From NCBI GenBank assembly GCA_035995025.1, contig DASYKY010000096.1:5567-69566 (forward strand): 64,000 nucleotides of DNA, given 5' to 3'. Within the stretch, counting starts at the first letter, position 1, and each line of letters starts with the position of its first letter. This DNA is from Actinophytocola sp035995025. Its GTDB lineage: Bacteria > Actinomycetota > Actinomycetes > Mycobacteriales > Pseudonocardiaceae. Position numbers and translations under genes: made by a program. This document shows positions 8,507-18,600 of the stretch, in pieces. The notes beneath the pieces were generated by a model. That model was given only the letters and a program-made list of their open reading frames with translations, had not been told where the DNA came from and ran no database searches.

Positions 8507-9905
8507 GCTCGAACGCCACCTTCCGCTCGTCGGCGTCCGCCCGCACCAGGCGCACCCGCACCGTCTCGCCTTCCGGCAGGTTGTCCCCGGCGCACTTGGC
8601 GATCACCGGCGGGTCGGCGAGGAACACCTCGGCCGAGCCGCCCTCCGCGCGCAGCACGATCGCGTCGAACGCCTGGCCCACCCGGTCGCCGAGGACCCAC
8701 GCCTCGACCTGGTCCAGGCACGCCTTGTCGACCCTGCCGGCCAGCGCGTCGGAGCTCTCCATCAGCCGCGGCAGCTCGGGCAGGACCGCGCGCACCCAGC
8801 CGGGCACGGGCTCGTCCGCGCACAGTGCGAGGCAGATCTCCGTGCCGAACCGGTCGACCAGGCGGCGCAGCGGCGCGGTCACGTGCGCGTACGAGGACGC
8901 GAGCCCCGCGTGCGTGGCGAGCCCGGGGCGGACGCCGTCGAACACCGTGTACCCGGCGCCGCGCAGCAACCGGGTGGCGTCCATGAACAACGCGAGCGCC
9001 TCCGGCTGGGTGGGGTCGAGGCCGGCGAGCACCTCGGCGGCGTCCGCCGTCCTCGGCCAGGCGACGCCCAGCGAGCGCGCGGAGCGGCGCAGCCACCGGA
9101 CCGCACCGTTGTGCGCGGCCGGCAACGTGCGCAGCACGCCGATGCCGCCGTCGAGCATGATGTCGGCCGCCGCGATGCCGGTCAGCAGCGAGATCTCCGC
9201 GTTCCACGCGTCGACCTCGGTGTGCGGGCGCAGCACCAGCCGCCAGCCGCCCCGCCCGTCCGGCTCGACCTCCTGGTCGGGCAGCTGCAGCTCGACCGCG
9301 CCGCGGCGGACCGCGCGCTCGCGGCGCAGCCTGCCCAGCGCGGGCAGCTCGGCCAGCGACGGGTGCGGGGTGCCCGCGTCGACCGCGGCCTGCACGGTGT
9401 CGTAGTCGAAGCGGGCGACCGAACGGACCAGGGCGCGCCGCACCCGGGCGGCGGTCAGCGCGCCGTCCGGGTCACAGTCCAAAGTCCACAGTGCGGCCGG
9501 GCGCACCCGGTCGGGCAGCAGGCTCGCGGCGCCCTCGCTCAGCACGGTCGGGTGCAGCGGGACGTTGCCGTCCGGCAGGTACAGCGTCTGCCCGCGGTGG
9601 CGGACCTCGTGGTCGAGCGCGCTGCCGGGCGTGACGAACGCGCCGAGGTCCGCGATCGCGTAGTGCACCCGGAACCCGCCGAGCCGCCGCTCCACGAGCA
9701 TGGCCTGGTCGAGGTCCCGCGCGCCCGGCGGATCGATCGTGACCAGCGGCAGGCCGGTAACGTCCTCCCGGCTCGCGTGCGATATTCCGGCGGACGCGGC
9801 GCGTTCGGCCTCCTCGAGCACCGGGGCGGGGAAGCGCGCGGGCAGGCCGAACTCGGTGCGGATCCGGGCGAAGTCGACCCCGGCACGGTCGGTCCTGACC
9901 ACCAT
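8496..9905 (-). CDS. RNB-domain (RNase II/R family) ribonuclease
   Basis: A 469-residue 3'-5' exoribonuclease-like protein. The RNB catalytic block is LVTIDPPGARDLDQAM, with acidic residues Asp58, Asp64 and Asp66 that bind the two metals, then YLPDGNVPLHP and the conserved SSYAHVTAPLRRLVDRFG. It lacks the long N-terminal cold-shock domains and has only a short C-terminal tail, so it is the compact actinobacterial form rather than full RNase R. It likely degrades RNA in the cytoplasm; specificity is unknown. The downstream marR start lies inside its end. Confidence 0.93.
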   Translation of the reverse strand: MVVRTDRAGVDFARIRTEFGLPARFPAPVLEEAERAASAGISHASREDVTGLPLVTIDPPGARDLDQAMLVERRLGGFRVHYAIADLGAFVTPGSALDHEVRHRGQTLYLPDGNVPLHPTVLSEGAASLLPDRVRPAALWTLDCDPDGALTAARVRRALVRSVARFDYDTVQAAVDAGTPHPSLAELPALGRLRRERAVRRGAVELQLPDQEVEPDGRGGWRLVLRPHTEVDAWNAEISLLTGIAAADIMLDGGIGVLRTLPAAHNGAVRWLRRSARSLGVAWPRTADAAEVLAGLDPTQPEALALFMDATRLLRGAGYTVFDGVRPGLATHAGLASSYAHVTAPLRRLVDRFGTEICLALCADEPVPGWVRAVLPELPRLMESSDALAGRVDKACLDQVEAWVLGDRVGQAFDAIVLRAEGGSAEVFLADPPVIAKCAGDNLPEGETVRVRLVRADADERKVAFERAG

Positions 9906-9974
9906 GGCCGCACCCTATCCGCCCGGGATCGATCATGGAGCCGGTTGCGTCCAACCGGGACGGAGGTGAGGGTG

Positions 9975-10649
9975 ATGGCCGGATCCGGTGGCCGGGTGAC
10001 GCACACGCTCGCGCGTGCGGGATGGCTGGTGTGCGCCACGCTCGGCGCGATCGCGATGATGGTGGTGGCGGTGTTCTACGCCGCCGACCCGGTCGCGCGC
10101 GGCACCGACCCGGCCGCGGCGACCCTGGTCGGCGCGATGATCGTCTTCGTGCCGATCGGAGCGGCCCTCGGCGCGCTGGTGGGCCTGCCGGTGCAGTTCG
10201 TCACGCGCGCGGTGCTGCGGTCGCGCGTCCCCGTGCCGCCCGCGGCGAAGCCCACGAACGGTTTGACGCAACGTGGGCGGTGGGCCCGCTCGTACAAGGC
10301 ATGCGCCCGGTCGGTGACGGCGTTCCACGCGATCGTCGCCACGGTGTCCTCCGCCGCGGCCCGCGAGTGGCTGGCCGGCATCGGCGAGACGCTGGACGAC
10401 GAGCTGGCCGAGGCGCTTCGCCTGGCACAGATCGGCCAGAGCCTGGCCCCGACCGGCGAGCCGAAAGGCACGGCGCTGACCGTGCAGGACATGCTGGGCG
10501 CCGCGGAGAAGTCGTTCGCGGAGACCACCGAGCGCGCGGCGTCGATCGCCCTGGACCTGCGCGACGACTCGGATTTCGCACGCGTCCGCGCCCAGCTGGA
10601 CATGCTCGCCGAACAGGCCCCACAGCTACGCGCGGCGGATCTGGACTGA
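9975..10649 (+). CDS. Two-helix membrane protein with long cytoplasmic domain (paralogue 1)
   Basis: The frame is open far to the left, but ATG 9975, after GGAGGTGAGGG, is the credible start, giving 224 residues. There are two membrane helices (about residues 13-35 and 49-70), then a soluble, helix-rich domain: RWARSYKACARSVTAFHAIV, EALRLAQIGQSL, and a conserved ending built on ALDLRDDSDFARVRAQLDML and AEQAPQLRA. I recognise no family. The next gene has the same architecture and the same ending, so they are tandem paralogues about 66 bases apart. They sit just beyond the T4SS-like operon and may belong with it (inference). Confidence 0.75.
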   Translation: MAGSGGRVTHTLARAGWLVCATLGAIAMMVVAVFYAADPVARGTDPAAATLVGAMIVFVPIGAALGALVGLPVQFVTRAVLRSRVPVPPAAKPTNGLTQRGRWARSYKACARSVTAFHAIVATVSSAAAREWLAGIGETLDDELAEALRLAQIGQSLAPTGEPKGTALTVQDMLGAAEKSFAETTERAASIALDLRDDSDFARVRAQLDMLAEQAPQLRAADLD

Positions 10650-10715
10650 CGCGGGCCAGGCCCGCGACCGGAACCTCACGGCCGGTCACGCGTCGTAGCC
10701 AGTGGAGGTGCGCGA

Positions 10716-11387
10716 ATGGGACAGTACGACCGCGAGCGGTCACCCGCCGGGCCGGTATTGCAGGTGCTGGCGGAGGCCGGCCGGTTTGTCTGCGGCATCC
10801 TCGGCCTGGTCGTGATGACCTTCCTGGCTGCGCTCGTCGGGGGTTCGGGTGTCGCCCTCCTGGGCTGGACGGCCCTGCTCGTCCCGATCGGCGTGGTGGG
10901 CGGTGCTTTGGCCGGGAACGCGGCACAGTCGGCGGCGCGGAACCGGCTGGTCGCCATGCCGGCCGAGCCTGCGCGGGCGGTGATCCCGGCATACGGCCTG
11001 CGTCGTTACGGGCGCTGGGAGCGGTTCTACGAGGCGTGCGCGCGGTCGGTCGCCACCTACCATGAGGTTGTCGCCACGGTGCCGCACGGCGCCGGCCGGA
11101 ACTGGCTCGCAAACATCGGCACGACGCTCGACGCCGAACTCGCGGAGGCGCTGCGCCTCGCGCAGCTCGGCGAGAGCCTGGAGCCCGACGAGCTGACCAC
11201 TCCGGGCGAGACCGTGTACAAGGTGCTGGAGCGGCTGCGGTCGGCGATGTCCTCGTTCGCCGAGACCACCGAGCGCGCGGCCGCGATCGCGCTCGACCTG
11301 CGCCACGATTCCAACTTCGTGCAGGTGCGTGCCCAGCTGGACACGCTGGCCGAGCAGGTCCCCCAGCTGCGGGCGACCGGGCTCTAG
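10716..11387 (+). CDS. Two-helix membrane protein with long cytoplasmic domain (paralogue 2)
   Basis: A 223-residue protein starting at ATG 10716 behind GGAGGTGCGC. Helices at about residues 25-44 and 48-68, then RWERFYEACARSVATYHEVV, EALRLAQLGESLEPDE, SSFAETTERAAAIALDLR and AEQVPQLRATGL. The spacing of these blocks is the same as in the preceding gene, so the fold is shared, with divergence mainly in the helices and the N-terminus. No enzymatic motif is visible; the alternating Ala/Leu/Glu pattern suggests a helical bundle or oligomerisation domain. It overlaps the end of the convergent small gene by four bases. Confidence 0.75.
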   Translation: MGQYDRERSPAGPVLQVLAEAGRFVCGILGLVVMTFLAALVGGSGVALLGWTALLVPIGVVGGALAGNAAQSAARNRLVAMPAEPARAVIPAYGLRRYGRWERFYEACARSVATYHEVVATVPHGAGRNWLANIGTTLDAELAEALRLAQLGESLEPDELTTPGETVYKVLERLRSAMSSFAETTERAAAIALDLRHDSNFVQVRAQLDTLAEQVPQLRATGL

Positions 11388-11845
11388 CGCCAGGACTGCT
11401 GGGCCGGGAAGCCGCGCGGCGGGGTGTCCTCGTTCGCGTTGTGGTACTCGGACGGGATCGGGTCCGCGCAGGACACCAGGACCTCCGTGTCCTCCGGGTT
11501 CTCGATCCGCTTGCCGGTGCGCTCGCGGTACACGAGCTCGCCGTCCACGTCGATCTCCACCAGGTAGCCGGCCTCGGCCAGCTGCTCCTCGTCGAGGTTC
11601 ACCAGCCGCTCGCGCCGCGACGGCACCACCCGGTACTCCGGCCAGTCGAGGTGCGCGTACGCCCGGTGGAACTCCTGCATGATCTGGACCATCGCCTGCT
11701 GCCACGGCAGCGGCATCGACTCGACCAGACCCTTCGGCAGCACCACGTAGCCGTCCGGCACTCCCGGCTGCGGTCCCGCGGCCAGATAGTCGTGCACCGG
11801 CGTGGCCGAGACAGGTCTGCCGACGGGCGGCGGGTACATGGTCAT
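11384..11845 (-). CDS. Conserved soluble protein of the T4SS-like operon, unknown function
   Basis: The last gene of the minus-strand T4SS-like operon. ATG 11845 is chosen because GGGGG lies five bases upstream; a TTG at 11857 and an ATG at 11839 are alternatives. The 153-residue product has no membrane helix or signal: a Pro-rich start, then GYVVLPKGLVESMPLPWQQ, a basic/aromatic stretch with EYRVVPSRRERLVNLDEEQL, and a charged tail. I recognise no domain. The 15-base gap after the wall-hydrolase stop indicates a shared transcript. It could be an accessory or an effector-like substrate; nothing in the sequence decides this. Confidence 0.7.
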   Translation of the reverse strand: MTMYPPPVGRPVSATPVHDYLAAGPQPGVPDGYVVLPKGLVESMPLPWQQAMVQIMQEFHRAYAHLDWPEYRVVPSRRERLVNLDEEQLAEAGYLVEIDVDGELVYRERTGKRIENPEDTEVLVSCADPIPSEYHNANEDTPPRGFPAQQSWR

Positions 11846-11860
11846 CGAGACCCCCAAGAT

Positions 11861-12868
11861 CTAGACGCCCGGCCGTACGGCCTGGGGCACCAACTCGTTC
11901 TCCGTGAAGCTCACCGGCCGGATGTGCACGGGCACCCCGGTCTGCTGGGCCTCCACGATCTTGCCGTCCCCGAGGTACATGGCGACGTGGTGGATGGTGG
12001 CCGGGTTGCTGGAGTCGTAGGCCCAGAACAGCAGGTCACCCGGCTTCGCCTGCTTGACGGGCAGCATCGCGCCCGCCTGGAACTGCTGGCGAGAAACCCT
12101 CGGAAGTGTGACACCGGCCTGGCGGTAGGCCTGCAGCATGAGGCTCGAGCAGTCGTAGGAGCCCTGCTGGGTGGTCAGCGCACCCCACTCGTACGGCTTG
12201 CCCTGCTGGCCCAGCGCGAACTCGATCGCGTTGCCGGCCTGCTTGGTCGGCGCCGGCAACAGCTTGCCGGTGCCCTCGCCGCACCCGGTCGGGTCGGCCA
12301 CCAGGCCGACGTTGCCGATCAGGTGGGCCGCCATCGGCTCCCACTTGTGGTACCGGTCCGGGAACGCCGAGCGCTCCACGTCCTGCGCCGACTCGCCGGG
12401 CCGCTGGGACTTCCAGTTCGGCACGTTCTGGAGCACGTCGTAGAACTTGTTGATCGCGTACTCGGGGTCGGTGACCTGCTCGGGCGTGCCCCAGCCCATC
12501 GACGGGCGCATCTGGAAGATGCCGAGCGAGTCGCGGTCGCCGTAGTCGAGGCTGCGCAGGCCGGACTCGGTCATGCCGGCCTGGATCGCCACCTGCCACG
12601 CGCGGGCGGGCAGCTTGCGCTTCTTGCCGACGGCGATGATCGTCGCGACCGTGCCGCGCTGCTCGCCGGTGAGCCGGGCGGCGTCGGCCGCGCCGCTGCC
12701 CGCCGGGCCGCTCGTGATCGGGCCGAGCATGGCGTTGCAGGACTGGCTCGCGCGGCGGGCCTGGTCGGCCTCCTGGTTCTCGGTGACCACCGTGGTGATC
12801 GCGCTGACCCCGACGACGGCGACGGTCACCACCGCCACCAGGCCGCCGACCAGATATCCCGCCTTCAT
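11861..12868 (-). CDS. Membrane-anchored peptidoglycan hydrolase (lysozyme-like plus NlpC/P60), VirB1-like role
   Basis: A 335-residue bifunctional wall hydrolase. An N-terminal membrane helix (about 5-27) anchors it. A transglycosylase-like region follows, with Glu101 in GMTESGLRSLDYG and DSLGIFQMRPSMGWG. From about residue 213 comes an NlpC/P60 domain: KPYEWGA, the nucleophile Cys240 in YDCSSLMLQAY, PGDLLFWAYD and the catalytic His294 in IHHVAMYLG. Two-domain hydrolases of this kind open the wall for conjugative T4SSs in Gram-positive bacteria. The ATG overlaps the stop of the upstream gene (ATGA), so translation is coupled. Confidence 0.9.
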   Translation of the reverse strand: MKAGYLVGGLVAVVTVAVVGVSAITTVVTENQEADQARRASQSCNAMLGPITSGPAGSGAADAARLTGEQRGTVATIIAVGKKRKLPARAWQVAIQAGMTESGLRSLDYGDRDSLGIFQMRPSMGWGTPEQVTDPEYAINKFYDVLQNVPNWKSQRPGESAQDVERSAFPDRYHKWEPMAAHLIGNVGLVADPTGCGEGTGKLLPAPTKQAGNAIEFALGQQGKPYEWGALTTQQGSYDCSSLMLQAYRQAGVTLPRVSRQQFQAGAMLPVKQAKPGDLLFWAYDSSNPATIHHVAMYLGDGKIVEAQQTGVPVHIRPVSFTENELVPQAVRPGV

Positions 12869-13515
12869 CACGCCACCTGCTCGTAGAAGGCCACCCGCCA
12901 GCCCTGCGGGGTGTCGATGACGGTGATCGCGATCGTGCCACCGTCGGTCGGCAGGTTCGCGGTGACCGAGCTGGTGTAGGACTGCTTCGGCACGGGCGGG
13001 CCGGTGACCTTGGTGGCCGGGATGTTGGCCGGGTCCACTGTGGACATCTCCACGAGGTATTCCTCGGTGGTGTACGGCTTCAGCCCGTCGAGCCACTTGT
13101 CGGTGGTGGTGCCGGCCGGGTGGTGCACCCACGCCTTGCCCCACGAGTCGGCGATCTTCAGCGCGTCGTCCGCCGGCGGCGCGGAGGTCGGCTTCTGCGG
13201 CGGCGAGGGCAGCCGGGTCGGCAGGTCGCTGGTCGCGCTCCCGGTCGGGCCCGGGCCGGCCGCGCCGCCGTCGCTCGTGCCGGGGTCGCTGCCGCCGGTC
13301 TCGGTGGCCGCGTCGCTCGTGGTGTCCCGGGTCTGCGCCGCGGCGCCGCGCCCGCCGTCGCCGGAGCCGGTGAGCTGCGGTACGACGATGCCGATCGTGA
13401 GCACGACCGCGGCGAACACGAGCAGGACGATGACGAGGTGGCGGGGCGAGCGCATGGGCCACCCCCACAGCTTCCGGTACACCGCGGCCCGGCCGCGGTT
13501 GGTCCGAATCGGCAT
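12868..13515 (-). CDS. Single-pass protein with VirB8/TcpC-like extracellular domain
   Basis: A 215-residue protein: a short basic cytoplasmic start, one membrane helix (about 26-46), a low-complexity Ser/Thr/Gly/Pro linker to about residue 117, then a compact domain starting DDALKIADSWGKAWVHH and ending VIDTPQGWRVAFYEQVA. The length, topology and helix-then-beta pattern resemble the NTF2-like domain of VirB8 and TcpC, which hold the translocation channel together. That assignment rests on topology and context, not on a clear motif. It starts one base after the upstream VirB6-like gene and is coupled to the hydrolase by ATGA. Confidence 0.72.
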   Translation of the reverse strand: MPIRTNRGRAAVYRKLWGWPMRSPRHLVIVLLVFAAVVLTIGIVVPQLTGSGDGGRGAAAQTRDTTSDAATETGGSDPGTSDGGAAGPGPTGSATSDLPTRLPSPPQKPTSAPPADDALKIADSWGKAWVHHPAGTTTDKWLDGLKPYTTEEYLVEMSTVDPANIPATKVTGPPVPKQSYTSSVTANLPTDGGTIAITVIDTPQGWRVAFYEQVA

Positions 13516-13516
13516 G

Positions 13517-15619
13517 TCACCTCACCACCGCGTCGGTGTCCCGCGGCCCGTCCCGCAGCGGCATCTGGCCACCTGTCCGCTGCTGTGTCCGGCGCGGCGC
13601 CGGTTCGCGCACCTCCAGCCCGCGCGAGGGCCGGTAGACCACGTGCACGGGGCGGCCGGCGACCATCTCCACGTCGGCCGGGCGTGGCCCGGTCTGGCGC
13701 GGCGCCGGCACGTTCTCGAACCGGCCCGCCGCCTCGCCGCGGCGGCCGGCCACCCGGGACGGCACGACCATGGCGTCCTCGCCCCAGTCGGCAGAGCGGT
13801 CCCAGCCGCGGTCGGTGACCGGCGCGGTGTCCACGAGCCGGCTCGACCCGCGGGGCAGCGCCTCGGCCGGTCCGCTGCGTTCGGGCGTGCCGGCCGGCAT
13901 CAGCACCGGCGAGGCGCCGGAACCGGTGATCGTGGCCCGCCCGCCCGGCAGCGTGCGCCGGGTGTCGAGCCGCTCGGCGGTCGCGCTGACCGGGCCGGTG
14001 GCCTCCGGGCGCGGGCGGCGCATCCGCCCACCCGTCGCCACGGTGTCGCCGGCCAGCTCCTCGTCGCGCAGGTTGTCCCAGAACTCGTCCTGCGGGCCGC
14101 GCTCGGTGGCCGTGCCCTTGCGGCGGCGGAACCGGGAGAACAGCCCGCCCGCGGTCGGCACGCTCGCGCCCGCCGCGCCGACGGACAGCTCGACCATCTG
14201 CCACATCCGCTTGATCGGCCGGCCGACCATCATGAACACCAGCGTGACGATCCCGGCCAGCAGCATCTGCGTGAGCATCGACAGGTGCACGTCCGGGCCG
14301 AAGATCATCTGCAGGAACCGGAAGTGGATGCCGGCCAGCACGGCCAGGATCAGCACGTTCAGCACGACGGCGCCGACCGCGCGGCCGACCTTGCGCAGGA
14401 TGTCGTGGTGGACCAGCGCCACCAGGCCGATGACCGGCGCGGCCAGCGTGAAGATCCGCAGCAGGAGCTGGGCCAGCAGCACCGCGAGCTTCGCGAGGAA
14501 CTGGAAGAGCGAGTACACGATCGCCTGGAAGAACCCGAGGAACCCGGCGCCGGTACGGCTGCCCTCGGTCCCGGTGAAGTAGCCCTGCGCGGCGCCGAGC
14601 TCGTTGTAGATCTTCTGGTAGTCCGCCCGCTTGCCCGCCTCGACCTGGTCGTTGCCGTCCCGGCCGGACACGAGGTCGTCGCGGGTCCAGGCCTGGTCGG
14701 CGAGGAGCCTGCGGCCGAACTGGAGCGCCTTGGGGTCGTCGGGCTTGCCGAACTCGCCGCGCAGCCAGTTCTCGTACACGACCCGGGTGTGCAGCTCGTT
14801 GGGCAGCACGTGCTGCTGCACGTCGTCGCGGCCGGGGTCCTCGAAGCCGTTCTGGATGCCGGTGGTGGTCTCCACGATCAGCCGGTCGACCGCGTCGTAG
14901 TTGTTGACCAGCACCAGGGTCGACGCGGCGAGCCACATGCCGCCGAAGGCCCACAGGGTGCGCTTGCTGACCGCGGCGAGGTCGCCGCGCCAGATCTGCC
15001 GGAACATCCCGACGGCGAGGATCAGCATGAAGATGCTGAACAGCTGGACGAACACGTTGTCGAACACCGCGCTCGCGGCCTTGCCGATCTGGTCGTTGAG
15101 CCCGCCCAGCACGCCGCCCTGGTAGAGCGTGTAGTGCAGGGAGTTCGTGGCGGCGACGATGTTCTTGCCGATGTTGAACAGCTCGTTGCCGGCCCAGGTG
15201 TCGATCGTCGTGCTGGGGTTGGAGATCGACAGCGGCTCGTTGCAGTTCGGGTCGAAGACGTGCCAGATCATGCCCGCGTAGCCGTGGTCGCGGTACGGGC
15301 TGTTGGGGAACTTCGCGTCGGTGTAGGGCACGTCGCTGCCGGTCCCGTTCCCACCGCCGCCGCGCAGGCCGTTGCCCTGCGGCGGGTCGATCGCGCCCGC
15401 CATGCCGGCGCCGGGGCGCTCCGGGAAAGGCGCACAGCTGGTGTCGTCGGCCGGCTGGGCCATCGCGGGCGTGCCGATCAGCGTGCTCAACCCGAGCAGC
15501 GCGGACACCACGAGCATCGCGGCGCCTCGCCCCGACCGGACCTTGGTGGTGGAACGTCTGCGCCGCCGCCGTGCCAACGTGATCAGCACGGCGGCCACCA
15601 CCACCAGGATCGTGATCAT
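13517..15619 (-). CDS. VirB6/TrbL-like polytopic channel protein
   Basis: Starting at ATG 15619, whose ATGA overlaps the VirB4-like stop, the product has 700 residues. An N-terminal helix and an Arg cluster (RRRRRR) are followed by a second hydrophobic stretch ending AMAQ that resembles a signal peptide. A luminal region of about 100 residues includes SNPSTTIDTWAGNELF. Several membrane helices then appear between about residues 180 and 480 (for example LFSIFMLILAVGMF, AKLAVLLAQLLLRIF, AVVLNVLILAVLA). The last 200 residues are a charged, disordered cytoplasmic tail. This is the layout of VirB6/TrbL inner-membrane channel subunits. Upstream in-frame sequence is a shadow of the ATPase gene. Confidence 0.83.
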   Translation of the reverse strand: MITILVVVAAVLITLARRRRRRSTTKVRSGRGAAMLVVSALLGLSTLIGTPAMAQPADDTSCAPFPERPGAGMAGAIDPPQGNGLRGGGGNGTGSDVPYTDAKFPNSPYRDHGYAGMIWHVFDPNCNEPLSISNPSTTIDTWAGNELFNIGKNIVAATNSLHYTLYQGGVLGGLNDQIGKAASAVFDNVFVQLFSIFMLILAVGMFRQIWRGDLAAVSKRTLWAFGGMWLAASTLVLVNNYDAVDRLIVETTTGIQNGFEDPGRDDVQQHVLPNELHTRVVYENWLRGEFGKPDDPKALQFGRRLLADQAWTRDDLVSGRDGNDQVEAGKRADYQKIYNELGAAQGYFTGTEGSRTGAGFLGFFQAIVYSLFQFLAKLAVLLAQLLLRIFTLAAPVIGLVALVHHDILRKVGRAVGAVVLNVLILAVLAGIHFRFLQMIFGPDVHLSMLTQMLLAGIVTLVFMMVGRPIKRMWQMVELSVGAAGASVPTAGGLFSRFRRRKGTATERGPQDEFWDNLRDEELAGDTVATGGRMRRPRPEATGPVSATAERLDTRRTLPGGRATITGSGASPVLMPAGTPERSGPAEALPRGSSRLVDTAPVTDRGWDRSADWGEDAMVVPSRVAGRRGEAAGRFENVPAPRQTGPRPADVEMVAGRPVHVVYRPSRGLEVREPAPRRTQQRTGGQMPLRDGPRDTDAVVR

Positions 15620-18600
15620 GCCGCGTCCACTCGTCCCTGTTTGCCCGCCTGCGCCTTTCCACCGTCCGGACTCGTCCCGCCGCCGGAGCCGTTGCCGCGC
15701 TGGTCGACGGGTTGCTTGGGCTGACCGTCCGCCTGTTCGGGCGCCTGGCCGTTGGCCGGCTCCACGTGGTCGGCCGGCACGTCGTCTTCGGTGAGGCCCA
15801 GCTCGAAGTCGGCGGCGAGGTCGAACTCGTCGTGGTCGCCGTACTCGGTCTCGTCGTCGACGCTGCCGTCGCGCGGCGGGGTCGGGTCGTCGTCGTCGGG
15901 CAGGGCCGGGGCGTGCTGGCCCGACGAGGGGGTCACGCCCGGCGCGGTCTCGCGCAGCGCGTCCGGCGTGGTGTCCATGACGGCCCGGACGTGGTCGAGG
16001 TGCGGGCCGGACAGGTCGATCCGGATGCGCTCGACGCCGCCCGCGCCGTCGCCGAAGATGAACTGCCGCGGCGAGGTGTCGCGCTCGGTGTCGCGGTGCG
16101 CGCCCGGGCGGCGGCCCAGGCTCGCGATCACCTGCTCGTAGCCGGCGCCGATCGGGACCTTCAGCAGCCGCAACGCGTCCGCCTGCGCGGACTCGTCGTC
16201 CAGCCGCCCGACGAACACCGAGTCGAGCAGCGTCACGAAGCCCTGGATGCGCAGGAAGTCCGCGGGGATCTGCGAGCTCAGCAGCACCCGGACGTTCCAC
16301 TTGCGGGAGTCACGGGCGAACCGGTTCATCAGCACCCGGCCGGTCGGCACCTCGGACAGGAAGAACGCCTCGTCGATCCAGACGCCCTTGCGCAGGTCCT
16401 TCGGCCGCTCGTAGATCGAGCGCTGCGTCAGCCACGCGGCGAGGTTCAGCATCTCCACGCCGAGCGCCTCGGCGTCGGTCCAGTGCTCGCGGCCCACGCC
16501 GTCCTTCGGCAGCGTCAGGCCGGCCATCGTGAGCACGGTCAGCCGGTCGTCGCGGTCGTCGTGATACGGATCCGCGTCCTCCTCGGGGATGAGCAGCTGC
16601 ATCCGCTCGCGCATCTCGTCGAGGAAGTCGGCCACCACCACGGCGTGCTCGTGGTGCTCCGACGCGTCGCGGCGCAGCGCCTCGAACACCAGGCTCGGGT
16701 CGGCGTCCTGGCGGCCGCCGACCATCCGCACCGCGCGCAGCAGCACGATCCGGGTCTGCGGCATCCGCGCCACGTCGTAGGGCAGCAGGCCGCTCAGCAC
16801 GTCCAGCACGAGCCGGCGCCGGGTGGCCGCGGCGAGCGCCTTCTCCCGCCGCCACGCGCGCTCCGGGTCGTCCTCCTCGGTGAAGTGGTCGAACAGCGGC
16901 TCGGCCACCACCCGGTACGGGTTGAGGATGCCCGGCTGGGCGTTGAGCAGGTTGATCGGCCGCGCATAGGGCCGCAGCTCCGGCAGGTCGCACAGCCGCG
17001 ACAGCGGCCCGGACGGGTCGAGGATCGTCCAGTGCGCGCCCGAGCGCAGCGTCTTGTAGACGATGCCGCCACCGAGGAACGACTTGCCGCCACCGAGCCC
17101 GGCGACCATCGCGGTCAGCCCGGAGCCATCGCGGATCTCCTGGGCCATCCACGGGTCCCAGGCCACCGGCCGCCGCGTCGCCGTGCACGTCTCGCCGAGC
17201 AGGATGCCCCGCCGGTCACCGACCTCCGCGGTCGCCGTCGGCACCGACGCCGCCGCCCACACGACCGAGCCGCGGCGCAGGTACGCCGAGTTCGCCAGCG
17301 ACTCCCCCGGGATGAACTCCCGCGCCAGCGCGTACTGCGCCTCCGGGTGCTCGATCGCGACCTTCGGCTTGTACAGCTCCAGCAGCTGCTGGGCCAGGCG
17401 CAGCGCGTCACGCTCGGTCGGCCCGGACACCGCCAGCCGCCACCACGACCGCACCCGGGTCGCCAGCGCGGTGAAGCCCGACGTCATCTCGTCGTCGATC
17501 TCCAGCACCCGCGAGGCCTGCCGGGCCAGCGACTGCGGCGGCTCCAGCTCGTGCTCGTCGGTGTAGTGGCGCACCTGCGAACGAACCTTGCTCATCTGCC
17601 GGCCCAGCTCGCCGGAGACCTCCTCCGGGCGGCGCACGTAGATCCGCGCGGACCACTCCACGGACGCGGCGAGCCGGTCGGAGTGCTGCACCCACGGGTC
17701 GTCGATCTCGGGGATCGCCAGGCCGTGCATCTGCCCGACGGTCAGCACCGCGACATGGCGCGTCATGCCGGCGTTGGAGCCGGTGCGGCCGCGCACGGTC
17801 ACGGTCGGCGCGTAGGGCTCCTGGTGGAAGTCTGCGGCGTCGGTGAACGACGCGAGGTCCTCCGGCTCCCATGCCGCGCCCGGCACGGCCGGCAGGTTGC
17901 GCGGCGCGGGCAGGCCCAGCGAGCACGACCGGTGCATCAGCCAGGCCATCTCCTCGGCCGTCACCGGCCGGCCCTCCAGGCCGGCCGAGCCGATGACCTG
18001 GTCGAGGTGCTCCACCTCGGAGTCCAAAGCGAGCAGCTCGGCATCCACCGCGGTCGGGAAGATCCGGCGCAGCAACGGCGCGGCCCGCTCCACGGCCCGG
18101 TCGACCATGTTGCGGGTCTGCACCTGCACGCCCAGGTAGACCTCCTTCTCCGCCATCGACCGGCCCAGCAGCTGCTGCTGCTCACCGATCAGATAGTCGT
18201 CGAAGGACATCGCACCCTGCGCGTCCGGCAGCCGGTTCACCGCGTTGTGCACGTGGGCCTCCGCCCACATGCGGATCGGGTACGGCCGGGTCGTCACGCG
18301 CAGGTGCAGCCACCGGCCCGCGAGCTCGGCGTACTGGCCCGCGATCGCCGCGATGAGGTCCTGGCGCTGCGAGTCCGACCGGAACGACCAGCGCTGCGGC
18401 GCGAGCCGGTACCACGCGAGCACGTCGTGGCCGTTGCGCAGCAGGTGACCGTCGATGCTCCGGGCGGCGATGGTCGGCGTGTACGTGGGAATGGACTGCT
18501 CCCCTGGCAGACGTCTGTTGCGCTTTCCGTTACGGCCGGGTGCGACCGCGGGCCGGTACTGCGCCGGGTAGGCGCCTTCCCTCGGAATGATCTTGGCCGG

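Noticed and set aside
7725..10649. A very long plus-strand open frame covering the MarR and RNB genes
   Set aside because: Its first three quarters are Arg/Pro/Ser-rich shadow sequence opposite two clear genes. Only the last 224 codons, from ATG 9975, form a credible gene.
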